NCBI RefSeq assembly: GCF_009933335.1
Contig: NZ_MAEL01000062.1
Coordinates: forward strand, 1 to 64,000
Direction: 5' to 3'
Length of the DNA stretch: 64,000 nucleotides
DNA from: Candidatus Enterococcus willemsii
GTDB lineage: Bacteria; Bacillota; Bacilli; Lactobacillales; Enterococcaceae
Of the stretch, positions 17,699 through 26,849 are shown piece by piece (within the stretch, counting starts at the first letter, position 1; each line of letters begins with the position of its first letter). Below the pieces are notes generated by a model, which was not told the origin of the DNA, ran no database searches, and was given only the letters and a program-made list of their open reading frames with translations. The position numbers were made by a program, and so were the translations under genes.

Positions 17699-18568
17699 AT
17701 GAACATTGATCGATTTATCGAAGCGAGAAAAAGGATGGGATTTTCTCAATCGGAATTAGCTGAAAATATATGTACACAAGCAACTTTGAGTCGTTTTGAG
17801 AATCAGGGACAAATTCCAACTCTTAAAATTTTGATGAAATTATGTACACGATTGAATATTTCTTTAGGTGAATTATTTCCCAAAGTGGAAGTTGAAAATT
17901 CTGAGATCACTAAAAAAATGAATCAAGCGGAATTTCTACTAATTACGAGTGAGTATGAACAAGCTGAACAACTCATGACAGCAATCAAGCTATCAGACAT
18001 TGAAGAAGCAAATACTTGGTTGCGTTATCACTACTTGAATGGTTTCATCATGTTCTTTCGTCAACGACCATTAATTGACGTGATGTTTGTTTTTGACCAA
18101 ATTCTATTGGAAAAAGAAGCAGCAAACACTGAAATTTTTCGTTTGTTGGCCTACACCGGTATTGGGATGATTTATTCAAGAGAAAATGAAGATGAGAAAG
18201 CCGAATTTTACTTTAATAAAGTCATTGAGCAAATTTATCATTATCCAACTAAAAATACTGAAGATACGTGGCGTGTCTTGCATATCGTGTTTCAATGCGG
18301 TGTTTTTTATGCACATATTAAAGAACTTGCAATTAGTAATGCGTTGCTAACTTATGCGGTCACTATTTGTTCAGATAATCACGTAACTTACTATCTTGCG
18401 CGGGCTGCACTGCAATTAGCTAAAAATGCGATAACAACCAATGAACCTGAGGAAACTATTCTAGAATTAATCTATGATGCAAGAGCCTATTCGAAAATTA
18501 ATCGCAATCAAATCGCTTTAAAGGAATTGGCTCAGATGGAAGAGGAAGTTAAGTGTACCAAGGAGTGA
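17699..18568 (+). CDS. HTH transcriptional regulator with TPR-like C-terminus (Rgg-like)
   Basis: A 289-residue protein. Residues about 5-60 form a Cro/CI-type HTH (RKRMGFSQSELAENI, then TLSRFENQGQIPTL). The remaining part is helical with paired-helix repeats such as AYTGIGMIYSRENEDEKAEFYFNKVIEQ, as in Rgg/PlcR-type peptide-responsive regulators. No obvious pheromone gene is adjacent. It sits 5 bp ahead of apbE and heads the operon, so it is probably an autoregulator of the flavin genes. Family placement as Rgg-like is moderate. Confidence 0.75.
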   Translation: MNIDRFIEARKRMGFSQSELAENICTQATLSRFENQGQIPTLKILMKLCTRLNISLGELFPKVEVENSEITKKMNQAEFLLITSEYEQAEQLMTAIKLSDIEEANTWLRYHYLNGFIMFFRQRPLIDVMFVFDQILLEKEAANTEIFRLLAYTGIGMIYSRENEDEKAEFYFNKVIEQIYHYPTKNTEDTWRVLHIVFQCGVFYAHIKELAISNALLTYAVTICSDNHVTYYLARAALQLAKNAITTNEPEETILELIYDARAYSKINRNQIALKELAQMEEEVKCTKE

Positions 18569-18573
18569 AGCGA

Positions 18574-19491
18574 ATGGAAACCAAAATCATCCATCTGATG
18601 GGTACTGTGATTCAGTTACAAATTGCTCATGAAACTCCAAAACCAATTTTGGAGGAAGCCGAACGTCGTTTACGGATTTATGAAAAACGGTTTAGCGCCA
18701 ATGATGCAAATTCTGAATTAATGGCAGTTAATAAAAATGCAGGTATTCAAGCAGTCCAAGTACATCCTGAACTATATGAATTAATTAAAATTGGTCAGCT
18801 TCACAGCGTTGCGCCAAACAGTCGCATGAATATTGCCATTGGTCCATTAGTTCAAACTTGGCGTATTGGCTTTGCGGATGCCAAAGTTCCAACCGATGAA
18901 GAAGTTCAACAAAAACTGTCTCAAACCAATCCGCAAGCCATTATATGCGATGATGCGCAATCAACTGTTTTTTTAGCAAAAGCAGATATGGCCATCGATT
19001 TAGGGGCATTGGCAAAAGGATACTTTGCGGATTTATTACGGACTTATTTTGAAGAAGTTGGTGTGCAATCAGCATTAATTAATTTAGGTGGCAACTTAGT
19101 CGTCTATGGTCCATGTCCAAATCGAACATCGGGTATGTGGAAAATCGGAATTCAAGATCCGTTGAAAGAACGTAATCACTATTTATTGTCTTTAAATGTG
19201 CAAAATCGATCTATCGTGACTTCAGGTATTTATGAACGACAATTAGTTCATAAAGGAAAAACCTATCATCATATACTAAATCCCCAAACGGGCTATCCTG
19301 CCGAAACAGATGTGGTCAGCTTGACCATTGTTTCAAAACATTCCTTGGATGGTGAAATTTGGACAACCCGCTTATTTGGGCAAAACGCCAACGAGATACT
19401 GTTACAACTGAATCAATTGGCAGAAATTGATGGCATTATTGTTACTAGTCAACAAATACTTTTTTCGGAAGGTATAAAAAAATATTTATAA
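18574..19491 (+). CDS. apbE: ApbE-family FMN transferase, no signal peptide
   Basis: A 305-residue ApbE: it transfers FMN from FAD to Thr/Ser of target proteins. Family marks seen: an early KRFSANDANSELMAVN segment, IDLGALAKGYFADLL, SALINLGGNLVVYG, the SIVTSGIYER segment and the HHILNPQTGYPAETDVVSLTIVS metal/FAD-binding stretch. Unlike most Gram-positive ApbE lipoproteins it starts METKIIHLMGTVIQLQ with no lipobox or signal sequence, so it should act in the cytosol. Start chosen at ATG 18574 behind AAGGAG, not the frame start at 18553 inside the regulator. The obvious substrate is the tail of the reductase two genes downstream. Confidence 0.9.
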   Translation: METKIIHLMGTVIQLQIAHETPKPILEEAERRLRIYEKRFSANDANSELMAVNKNAGIQAVQVHPELYELIKIGQLHSVAPNSRMNIAIGPLVQTWRIGFADAKVPTDEEVQQKLSQTNPQAIICDDAQSTVFLAKADMAIDLGALAKGYFADLLRTYFEEVGVQSALINLGGNLVVYGPCPNRTSGMWKIGIQDPLKERNHYLLSLNVQNRSIVTSGIYERQLVHKGKTYHHILNPQTGYPAETDVVSLTIVSKHSLDGEIWTTRLFGQNANEILLQLNQLAEIDGIIVTSQQILFSEGIKKYL

Positions 19492-19506
19492 AAAGGGAGA
19501 TTTCAC

Positions 19507-20115
19507 ATGGTTAAATTAATTGGGTTAGTCGGTACAAATTCAGAACAATCAACAAATCGTCAGTTATTGCAATTTATGGCACAACATTTTGCAGAGCAAG
19601 CAGAAATTGAAGTGGTAGAAATAAAAGAAATACCTATTTTCAATAAGCCGCTTGAAAGAGAGATTCCAGCAATCGTTCAAACTATTGCTGACAAAATCGA
19701 GGCAGCCGATGGGGTGATTATCAGTACGCCTGAATACGATCATGCGGTGACAGCATCTTTAATGAATGCGTTGAGCTGGTTATCTTATGGTATCTATCCA
19801 TTTGTAGACAAACCAGTTATGATTACTGGCGCTTCTTATGGCACATTAGGTTCATCACGTGCGCAAATGCATTTACGTCAAATTTTGGATTCACCAGAAT
19901 TAAAAGCGCGTATTATGCCAAGTTCAGAATTTTTATTGAGTCATTCATTACAAGCATTTGATCAAGAAAATCAATTAAAAGACAAAGAACAAGTTGAGCA
20001 ATTAGATGGTCTGTTCTATGATTTCCTTCAATTTGTTGAAATTATGAAGCATCTCAATCATGCACATGCAGCCAATAAAAAATTAGCAGAAAACTTTTCT
20101 TGGGAAGAAATTTAA
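19507..20115 (+). CDS. NADPH-dependent FMN reductase family protein
   Basis: A 202-residue flavodoxin-fold reductase. It begins [19 protein letters not shown] (phosphate-binding loop for FMN) and contains the family signature [27 protein letters not shown], followed by [26 protein letters not shown]. About the usual length for this family. It is 15 bp behind apbE with AAAGGGAG and 34 bp ahead of a larger paralogue that shares its first 180 residues, pointing to a two-reductase system. Confidence 0.9.
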   Translation: MVKLIGLVGTNSEQSTNRQLLQFMAQHFAEQAEIEVVEIKEIPIFNKPLEREIPAIVQTIADKIEAADGVIISTPEYDHAVTASLMNALSWLSYGIYPFVDKPVMITGASYGTLGSSRAQMHLRQILDSPELKARIMPSSEFLLSHSLQAFDQENQLKDKEQVEQLDGLFYDFLQFVEIMKHLNHAHAANKKLAENFSWEEI

Positions 20116-20149
20116 TCAAACTCAATCGAAATTAAAGGAGAGAATCAGA

Positions 20150-21334
20150 ATGAAATTAGTCGGTATTGTAGGTTCAAATGCAGAAGTATCATATAATCGT
20201 ACCTTATTAACGTATATCAAAAAACAATTTGGTCAACTATTTGATTTAGAAATTTTAGAAATCAAAGATGTTCCGTTGTTTAATCAAAGTGATGACCAAA
20301 CAAACGGTCCAGTTATTCAAAACTTAAACAAGAAAATTTTACAAGCAGATGGTGTGATTATTGCAACACCTGAGCACAATCATACAATTCCAGCCGCATT
20401 AAAAAGTGTGCTAGAATGGTTGTCATTCAAAATCCATCCATTAGAAAATAAACCAGTCATGATTGTAGGTGCTTCTTATTACGATCAAGGTTCATCACGC
20501 GCTCAGTTACATTTACGCCAAATTTTAGATGCACCGGGTGTTAATGCGATGGTGATGCCAGGAAATGAATTTTTATTAGGAAAAGTCAAAGAAGCTTTTG
20601 ATAGTAATGGTTCATTGAAAGATAAACGGACGGTAGATTTCTTACAAAGTACCTTAGAAAATTTTGTTAAATTTATTTCTCTGGTTAATGGCATGCAAGA
20701 GCCAAAACCAGCTTTGGAACCAGAAGATTTATTTGCGACAGGTAAAATTGATACAACGATTGAAGGTGTCGAAATGTCTGCCGATGATTGGGTAGAACAA
20801 GCTTCTGACATTGTCCAAGCAGCAGAAGGCAATGACTACGTAAAATTAAATCGTGGTGTCTTAACGGTTGATCAATTAAATTACTTCTTAGCTTCTATGC
20901 CGATGGAATTAACGTTTGCAGACAGCAATAACCAATTCTTATATTATAACTATACGAAAGAAGCAGAAGATATGTTAGCTTCTCGTACACCAGATCAAGT
21001 CGGAAATCCATTAGCGAATTGTCATCCAGAACGTGTATACAAAGGGGTAGAATGGGTTATCCAACAATTACGTTCAGGTGCAACAGATGTGGTTCGTGTG
21101 AATGTACCAACACATGGTCCTGATAAATATGTGGTTCATAATTATCAAGCGATGTATGATGAAGCAGGTAATTATGCAGGAATCAATGAATATATTTGGG
21201 ATTTAAAACCAACGATTGATTGGTATTTAGAACAAACAGGTCAAAAACTAGTTGGTGATGTCGATGCTGTTTCTAGTGCTTCTGTCAAAGAGGATGAAGT
21301 CGACGCAGTTTCAGGTGCATCCGAAAATGCCTAA
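20150..21334 (+). CDS. FMN reductase-PAS fusion with ApbE flavinylation tail
   Basis: A 394-residue cytosolic protein in three parts. Residues 1-180: FMN_red flavodoxin fold ([20 protein letters not shown]). About 235-360: a PAS domain of the kind found with DUF438 ([34 protein letters not shown], then [16 protein letters not shown]). The last 25 residues are an acidic, unstructured tail with DAVSSAS (372-378) and DAVSGAS (385-391). The second fits the ApbE target consensus D-x-x-(S/T)-G-A-(S/T), with FMN expected on Ser391; the first lacks the Gly. Its own operon contains a signal-less ApbE, so covalent flavinylation in the cytosol is likely. Electron acceptor unknown. The three-part layout is unusual. 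Confidence 0.88.
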   Translation: MKLVGIVGSNAEVSYNRTLLTYIKKQFGQLFDLEILEIKDVPLFNQSDDQTNGPVIQNLNKKILQADGVIIATPEHNHTIPAALKSVLEWLSFKIHPLENKPVMIVGASYYDQGSSRAQLHLRQILDAPGVNAMVMPGNEFLLGKVKEAFDSNGSLKDKRTVDFLQSTLENFVKFISLVNGMQEPKPALEPEDLFATGKIDTTIEGVEMSADDWVEQASDIVQAAEGNDYVKLNRGVLTVDQLNYFLASMPMELTFADSNNQFLYYNYTKEAEDMLASRTPDQVGNPLANCHPERVYKGVEWVIQQLRSGATDVVRVNVPTHGPDKYVVHNYQAMYDEAGNYAGINEYIWDLKPTIDWYLEQTGQKLVGDVDAVSSASVKEDEVDAVSGASENA

Positions 21335-21340
21335 ATAAAA

Positions 21341-21376
21341 AAAGTTGAAATTCTTTTCGGAGGATTTCAACTTTTT
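21341..21376 (+). terminator. Terminator of the flavin operon
   Basis: AAGTTGAAAT pairs with ATTTCAACTT across a 13-nt loop, followed by six T; it lies just ahead of the next gene. Confidence 0.8.
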
Positions 21377-21408
21377 TGCGTTATACTAGGAGCAAAGGAA
21401 GTGATGAA

Positions 21409-22626
21409 ATGGCAACAGTATCAGTAAGTGAGATTATTGAACAGGTCTCACGTTTTACTAGTATGAAAGAAGAAATTACTCGACTTGTATATGAGCAAAG
21501 TTGGGTAGATGCGCAGCGATATATTGGTACGCTTGGAGCAAAATTAGGGATGAATGTCGCTGTAGATGAAATGGGGACGGCAATTTTATCAGTGAGAGGA
21601 AGTTCTGAAGAAAAATCAGCTATTACGATAGGTAGTCATATTGATTCAGTCATAAATGCTGGCAAATATGATGGGGTGTATGGAGTTGCTGCAGGAATTG
21701 TGGCAGTCTCAGAACTTGTTAGGCAATACGGTCAACCAAGAAAAAATATCCAAGTCTTGTCTTTTTCCGAAGAAGAAGGTAGCCGTTTTCCAATGAATTT
21801 TTCTGGTTCGCGCTTTGTTATAAATCAAGTACCAGAAAATATGGATGAACTCAAGGATAATCAGGGTATCACTTTTTCAGAAGCGAAACAGCATGCTGTT
21901 TCTCAATTACATGAAACTTTATCGAAAGGGCAAGCGTATGAAGTTGAAAATTTTACCGAAATTCATATTGAACAAGGCCCCGTGTTGGAAAATCAAAAGA
22001 AACAAATCGGAATTGTTACCGGAATTGTTGCGCAAAAACGTTTTTCTATTACTGTTAATGGTCAAGGAAACCACGCAGGAACAACACCGATGTCGATGAG
22101 AAAAGATGCTTTGAAACAAGCAATGGTTTTAATTGGACGATTAGAAGAGATTGCACAAGAAATTGGCGAACCGCTTGTCTTCACAGTTGGGGAAATGCAT
22201 GTCTTTCCAAATGTTAGTAATGTGATTCCTAGCCAAGTCGTGTTTTCCATTGATATTCGTCATATGGATATGAATGTTTTACAGTTATTTGAAGACCGAA
22301 TGTTGGCACAAATTCGTCAACAAAAGCAAGATAGGTTAATGGAGATTCTTGTAGATTGTTGGTTGGATGAACCTGCAGAGAAAACCAATCCAGAGTTATC
22401 TGCCTTGCTAGACCAAATTTGTAAAGAGAAAAATATTTCCTCGCACGTTATGTCAAGTGGTGCTGGACATGATACGCAAATCATGAATTTAGTCGCACCC
22501 ACAGCCTTACTTTTTGTGCCAAGTCGTGCAGGTATTTCACATTCGCCACTAGAATATACGTCAGCAGAAGATTTGAATACTGGAAAAGATGTCTTGAAGG
22601 AATTTATTTATCGTCTTGCGTATTAA
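21409..22626 (+). CDS. M20 amidohydrolase, N-carbamoyl amino acid/allantoate hydrolase type
   Basis: A 405-residue M20-family metal-dependent amidohydrolase of the hydantoinase/carbamoylase (AmaB/AllC) group. Metal ligands are in GSHIDSV, GKYDGVYGV, EEEGSRFP, HIEQGP and near the end SGAGHDTQ; the dimerisation-domain motif QGNHAGTTPMSMRKDAL is present. It should release carbamate or ammonia from an N-carbamoyl amino acid or ureide. The longest frame starts 11 codons upstream over a terminator; GGAAGTGATGA supports ATG 21409. It is monocistronic and convergent with ddh. Exact substrate open. Confidence 0.85.
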   Translation: MATVSVSEIIEQVSRFTSMKEEITRLVYEQSWVDAQRYIGTLGAKLGMNVAVDEMGTAILSVRGSSEEKSAITIGSHIDSVINAGKYDGVYGVAAGIVAVSELVRQYGQPRKNIQVLSFSEEEGSRFPMNFSGSRFVINQVPENMDELKDNQGITFSEAKQHAVSQLHETLSKGQAYEVENFTEIHIEQGPVLENQKKQIGIVTGIVAQKRFSITVNGQGNHAGTTPMSMRKDALKQAMVLIGRLEEIAQEIGEPLVFTVGEMHVFPNVSNVIPSQVVFSIDIRHMDMNVLQLFEDRMLAQIRQQKQDRLMEILVDCWLDEPAEKTNPELSALLDQICKEKNISSHVMSSGAGHDTQIMNLVAPTALLFVPSRAGISHSPLEYTSAEDLNTGKDVLKEFIYRLAY

Positions 22627-22630
22627 AATA

Positions 22631-22667
22631 GCCTTGGAAGTTTATCAATTTGATAAACTTCCAAGGC
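22631..22667. terminator. Convergent hairpin between amidohydrolase and ddh
   Basis: Perfect 17-bp stem with a 3-nt loop. A T-rich tail is present in the minus direction (TATTTT) but not in the plus direction, so it best fits as the ddh terminator. Confidence 0.75.
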
Positions 22668-22679
22668 ATGCTAATTAAC

Positions 22680-23651
22680 TTATAGTAATTCTTTACGTAA
22701 TTCAGCGTCAGAACATGCAGATAGATATTTCGGTGCAATATCTAAGACGGTGTAGGCACCAAACGTTTTCTCTTCTGCTAAACGAGCACATGCTCTTGCG
22801 TAAGCCACTAATACACTTGCTGTAAATTCTGGATTACTTTCTAAATACAAATTGTACTCGATGACTTGTTTTGTATTTTCATGAGTTGTCCCAGTATGCA
22901 AGACTGTTCCACCATGTGGCATTGCTTTGTGATCACGGTTTAATTCCTCTTGGGAGATAAAATGAACTTCTGTATCATAATCCGCAAAGTAATTTGGCAT
23001 GTTCATAATTTCTTCTTTGACTGTATCGGCGTCAGCGCCTTCTTCAAGGACCACAAAACATTCTCTAAAATGTTTGTCACGAGTAGTAAGTGTTAGTGAT
23101 TCACCGGCTTTTAATTTTTCGATAATTTCTGCATTTGGGATAGTGTATTGAGTCGCGTCTGCAACGCCATCAATTCTTCTCAAAGCATCAGAATGTCCTT
23201 GGCTAACCCCTTTCCCCCAGAAAGTATTGGTTTCGCCATTTGGTAAGATACTTTGCGCATAGAGACGATTTAAGCTAAATAGACCTGGATCCCAACCAGT
23301 TGAAATGATAGAGACTGTTTGGTTTTCTTTAGCAATTTGGTCGACTTTTGCAAAATGCTCGGGGATTTTGGCATGCGTATCGAAACTATCCACGGTATTA
23401 AATAAATGCGTATATTCAGGTGTTTGTATAGGTAAATCGGTAGCTGAACCACCACATAGGATACAAACATCAATCTTGTCTTTTTGTTCAGTGAGGCTTT
23501 CCATTGTAAAGACAGGTGCACCATCTGTTGTCACTGTTTCGGGCGCACGACGAGTATAGATACCAACTAACTCCATGTCTGCGTGTTGCTTAATCGCACG
23601 TTCCACGCCACGACCTAAATTTCCATAACCAATAATTCCAATTTTTATCAC
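22680..23651 (-). CDS. ddh: meso-Diaminopimelate dehydrogenase
   Basis: A 323-residue NADPH-dependent enzyme that makes meso-diaminopimelate from tetrahydrodipicolinate in one step, feeding lysine synthesis. Rossmann motif GYGNLGRGVE is near the N-terminus; CGGSATDLPIQTPEY, FNTVDSFDTHAKIPEHF, STGWDPGLFSL and WGKGVSQGHSDALRRIDGV are characteristic. Length matches known Ddh (about 325). An ATG lies 4 codons upstream but directly abuts the AAAAGG; the GTG at 23651 has better spacing. Single gene; no dap genes nearby. Confidence 0.93.
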   Translation of the reverse strand: MIKIGIIGYGNLGRGVERAIKQHADMELVGIYTRRAPETVTTDGAPVFTMESLTEQKDKIDVCILCGGSATDLPIQTPEYTHLFNTVDSFDTHAKIPEHFAKVDQIAKENQTVSIISTGWDPGLFSLNRLYAQSILPNGETNTFWGKGVSQGHSDALRRIDGVADATQYTIPNAEIIEKLKAGESLTLTTRDKHFRECFVVLEEGADADTVKEEIMNMPNYFADYDTEVHFISQEELNRDHKAMPHGGTVLHTGTTHENTKQVIEYNLYLESNPEFTASVLVAYARACARLAEEKTFGAYTVLDIAPKYLSACSDAELRKELL

Positions 23652-23818
23652 TGAGTAACACATCCTTTTCTAAGATAGACAAAGTATAGCAGAAAATAAG
23701 TTCATTCGCTTCTTAATTTACTCTTTTTTTTTGAAAGGAAAATTTTTTTGTAGAAAAATTTAAAATCCTCTAGACAACTATTAAATAACATGTTAGAATG
23801 ATTGAGTTGTTGAAAAAC

Positions 23819-23892
23819 GGCGACCGTGGCGAAGTGGTTAACGCACCGGATTGTGGCTCCGGCACTCGTGGGTTCGATTCCCATCGGTCGCC
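23819..23892 (+). tRNA. tRNA-His (GTG)
   Basis: Cloverleaf of 74 nt with acceptor GGCGACCG/CGGTCGCC including the extra 5' G typical of tRNA-His, anticodon GTG in ATTGTGGCT, and T-loop GTTCGATTC. No CCA is encoded. Confidence 0.97.
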
Positions 23893-23902
23893 TTTATAAT
23901 AT

Positions 23903-23974
23903 TGGGGTATAGCCAAGCGGTAAGGCAAGGGACTTTGACTCCCTCATGCGTTGGTTCGAATCCAGCTACCCCAG
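23903..23974 (+). tRNA. tRNA-Gln (TTG)
   Basis: Acceptor TGGGGTA/TACCCCA with discriminator G, D-arm AGCCAAGCGGTAAGGC, anticodon TTG in CTTTGAC, T-loop GTTCGAATC. Ten bp behind tRNA-His, so the two are cotranscribed. Confidence 0.97.
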
Positions 23975-23982
23975 TAGAATAA

Positions 23983-24019
23983 ATAACGAGAACGAGTAAT
24001 CGTTCTCGTTATTTTTTTT
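23983..24019 (+). terminator. Terminator of the tRNA pair
   Basis: Thirteen-bp stem (23983-23995/24000-24012), GTAA loop, then eight T. Confidence 0.92.
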
Positions 24020-24103
24020 ATGGTAAATTTGTTTTCCATAGAATTTTTTTTATTCGTGTTAGAACAATTGACACTTGAACAAGAAATGTAGATAATCATT
24101 GCA

Positions 24104-24193
24104 TTAGGGGAGTAGCACACATTTTGAATGTGGTTTTAGATCAACATACATGCGAAATATTCGCTGGTCTAAAATATTATTTGCAAGACCTAA
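24104..24193 (+). ncRNA. yybP-ykoY (Mn2+) riboswitch aptamer
   Basis: The hallmark 5' element GGGGAGTAGC (24107-24116) and 3' element GCAAGACC (24183-24190) are both present, closed by a TTAGG/CCTAA P1 stem. Between them lie a short hairpin (CACAT/ATGTG) and a longer arm (TTTTAGA/TCTAAAA) with internal CATACA and a GCGAA/TTCGC cap. It is followed at once by a terminator that shares the 3' P1 strand, so ligand binding should hold P1 and prevent termination (ON switch). Confidence 0.85.
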
Positions 24194-24227
24194 GTATCCT
24201 TTTTGAAGGATATTTAGGTCTTTTTTT
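24187..24227 (+). terminator. Riboswitch expression-platform terminator
   Basis: Stem 24187-24199/24208-24220 followed by T run; its left arm begins with the GACCTAA that also forms the 3' side of aptamer P1, so the two structures exclude each other. Confidence 0.85.
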
Positions 24228-24248
24228 GGCTGAAAGGAGAATATTAAA

Positions 24249-26231
24249 ATGAAACACAAAAAAGCAGTAAGCGCAGGTGGCTTGCTTGTCGCGATGGGGG
24301 TCGTTTACGGCGATATTGGGACAAGCCCATTGTATGTAATGAAGGCAATTGTCGAGGAAAACGGCGGTCTGCAGACGGTGAATACCGACTTTATCTTAGG
24401 AGCAGTCTCACTAATTTTTTGGACACTGACTTTATTGACGACAGTCAAATATGTGATGATTGCCTTGAATGCAGACAATCACGGAGAAGGAGGAATTTTC
24501 TCTCTGTATACATTAGTACGTAAAAGTAGTAAGTATTTAGTAATTCCTGCCATGATTGGTGGGGCAGCTTTGTTGGCTGATGGTGTATTGACACCGGCTG
24601 TCACTGTGACAACGGCAATTGAAGGGTTGCGAGGTATTTCGTGGTTCTATGATACGTTTGGTTCCAATCAGAATATTATTATCATGATAACCTTAGTGAT
24701 TTTACTACTATTATTTGGTGTACAGCGTTTTGGAACCGATATTGTAGGAAAAGCCTTTGGACCGGTGATGTTTTTGTGGTTTACTTTTCTAGCTATTTCT
24801 GGACTTATTAATTTTAGCGGCGATTTATCAGTGATTCGTGCTTTAAATCCTATGTATGCCTTTCGTTTATTAGTGAGTGAAAATAATACCCTTGGAATTT
24901 TTATTTTGGGAAATATATTTTTAGCAACAACTGGTGCAGAAGCGCTGTATTCAGACATGGGACACGTAGGGAAAAATAATATTCGCTTGAGCTGGCCTTA
25001 CGTCAAGCTTTGTTTGGTATTAAATTATCTGGGACAAGCTGCTTGGTTGCTACAAGCCAAAGATAATCCAGAGTTGATGAAAGATGTTCATTTAAACCCA
25101 TTTTTTGAAAGCTTACCTCATGGCTGGCTGATTTTTGGAGTAGCATTTGCTACAATTGCTGCGATTATTGCCTCACAAGCTTTGCTTTCAGGGTCGTTTA
25201 CCTTGGTCTCAGAAGCAATTAAATTAAAATTATTACCACGTTTAAAAATTGTTTTTCCAGGAACATCGATTGGCCAAATGTATATTCCGAGTGTGAACTT
25301 TATTTTATGGTTGGCTTGTTCATTGATTGTGATTACATTTAGAACATCTACGCATATGGAGGCTGCTTATGGACTATCAATTACTGTCACAATGTTAATG
25401 ACGACCATTTTACTTTATTTTTATTTAATAAAAAGTCGTCACAATAAGCTATTCTCATTACTTATTACCCTATTTTTTGCATCTATTGAGACGATTTTCT
25501 TTATTTCAAGTGCAAGTAAATTTTTCCATGGTGGCTTTGTAGCTGTTTTGATGGCTTGTTTGATTTTATTTTTAATGGTGGTCTGGGAGCGCGGAAAAAT
25601 TATCGAAGAGCGTGAATCGGAAGAAATTGATTTAAATGAGATGTTACCACAACTGCAGCAATTACATTTAGACGAATCCGTTCCAATGTATCAAACAAAT
25701 GTGGTTTTCCTTGTCCCTAAAATGGATGGCGATCGTATTGGACGACAATTTTTATACTCTATTTTGGATAAATCACCTAAACGTGCCAAAGTTTATTGGT
25801 TTATTAACGTAGAGGTGACTGATGAACCTTATACCAAAAAATTTGAAGTTGATATGATGGAAACAGATTTTATTGTTAAAGTGAAATTGTATTTAGGATT
25901 TCGTATCAATCAAGAGGTGAATGTCTACATTCGAGAAATTATCCATCTTTTGATGGCCGACGGACGGTTACCAAAACAACCTCAAAAATATTCTATTACA
26001 CCAGGACGAGAAGTAGGTGACTTTCAATTTGTATTAGTTGATGAGACGCTATCTAACAGTACAGATTTGAGTAAATGGGATCGACAAATTATGCAAACGA
26101 AACTCTGGATTAAACGGCATACCGTGGCACCAGAAAATTGGTTCGGTTTAGAATACAGCGAAATTAAGCACGAAACGGTTCCCTTAGTCATTGGAAAGAT
26201 GAAAAAACCTGAACTAGTAGAGTGGAAATAA
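24249..26231 (+). CDS. kup: KUP/HAK-family potassium transporter
   Basis: A 660-residue Kup potassium uptake protein. N-terminus [17 protein letters not shown] is the family signature, then about 12 membrane helices to residue about 455 ([16 protein letters not shown], then [18 protein letters not shown] are conserved stretches) and a hydrophilic cytosolic domain of about 200 residues. Start ATG 24249 with AAAGGAG. It has a yybP-ykoY riboswitch leader, which is unexpected for a potassium importer, because that class normally answers manganese and controls exporters. Single gene with its own terminator. Confidence 0.95.
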   Translation: MKHKKAVSAGGLLVAMGVVYGDIGTSPLYVMKAIVEENGGLQTVNTDFILGAVSLIFWTLTLLTTVKYVMIALNADNHGEGGIFSLYTLVRKSSKYLVIPAMIGGAALLADGVLTPAVTVTTAIEGLRGISWFYDTFGSNQNIIIMITLVILLLLFGVQRFGTDIVGKAFGPVMFLWFTFLAISGLINFSGDLSVIRALNPMYAFRLLVSENNTLGIFILGNIFLATTGAEALYSDMGHVGKNNIRLSWPYVKLCLVLNYLGQAAWLLQAKDNPELMKDVHLNPFFESLPHGWLIFGVAFATIAAIIASQALLSGSFTLVSEAIKLKLLPRLKIVFPGTSIGQMYIPSVNFILWLACSLIVITFRTSTHMEAAYGLSITVTMLMTTILLYFYLIKSRHNKLFSLLITLFFASIETIFFISSASKFFHGGFVAVLMACLILFLMVVWERGKIIEERESEEIDLNEMLPQLQQLHLDESVPMYQTNVVFLVPKMDGDRIGRQFLYSILDKSPKRAKVYWFINVEVTDEPYTKKFEVDMMETDFIVKVKLYLGFRINQEVNVYIREIIHLLMADGRLPKQPQKYSITPGREVGDFQFVLVDETLSNSTDLSKWDRQIMQTKLWIKRHTVAPENWFGLEYSEIKHETVPLVIGKMKKPELVEWK

Positions 26232-26241
26232 GCAGAATAAG

Positions 26242-26280
26242 AAAAGCGTATTTAGTCATGTTGATTAGATACGCTTTTTT
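26242..26280 (+). terminator. Terminator of kup
   Basis: Ten-bp stem AAAAGCGTAT/ATACGCTTTT followed by T run. Confidence 0.85.
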
Positions 26281-26379
26281 CAACGCTTATTTTAACGAGA
26301 GTGTTGAAACGTTCGAAAACTGTTGGAGGTTTTATTCAAACCCTAATGACATCAATAGATAAAGTCATCAACAAAAAAA

Positions 26380-26396
26380 TGGCACGGAATTTGCTT
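26380..26396 (+). promoter_or_regulatory. Sigma-54 (-24/-12) promoter of PTS operon 2
   Basis: TGGCAC, 5 nt, TTGCTT is a perfect match to the RpoN consensus, 34 bp ahead of the EIIA start. Partial inverted repeats (TTTCAAC at 26278, GTTGAAA at 26303) upstream may be activator sites. Confidence 0.93.
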
Positions 26397-26429
26397 TTAA
26401 TAAAGCAAGAAGAATAAAGGAGGGAGAAA

Positions 26430-26849
26430 ATGAATCAAATTATCTTAGCAAGTCATGGAGAGCTTGCTAAAGGCATGTTACAAACAGTTAGTATGCTAAT
26501 TGGGGAGACAAAAAATATTTATGCTTTTGGTAGTTATCGAGAAGAGCAGTCGATTGCGGTAAAGGTAAGAGCGCAATTACATATGTTCGATAGCGCAGAT
26601 GATGTCTATGTGTTAACAGATATTTTTGGTGGCAGTGTAAACAATGAAATACTTGGAATTTTAAGCGAGTTTCCCAATGTGACGTTACTAACTGGGATGA
26701 ATTTGATGTTAGTGATTGGAATTGCTTCTCAAACCAATAAAATCGCGCAAGACACCTTAGCAACTATTGTTAGTGAGAGTCAGAATGGAGTAGTAAATTG
26801 CAATAAACTAATTGAAGAAAAAATGGGGATGGAGATGGATGACTTATGA
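26430..26849 (+). CDS. PTS mannose-family EIIA component (operon 2)
   Basis: A 139-residue EIIA-Man domain with His9 in IILASHGELAKG as phosphate acceptor and the YVLTDIFGGSVNNE segment, which is also found in its operon 1 paralogue. Good ribosome binding site AAGGAGGG. Its last 4 bp overlap the EIIB start. First gene of a five-gene operon (EIIA, EIIB, EIIC, EIID, SIS deglycase). Confidence 0.93.
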   Translation: MNQIILASHGELAKGMLQTVSMLIGETKNIYAFGSYREEQSIAVKVRAQLHMFDSADDVYVLTDIFGGSVNNEILGILSEFPNVTLLTGMNLMLVIGIASQTNKIAQDTLATIVSESQNGVVNCNKLIEEKMGMEMDDL

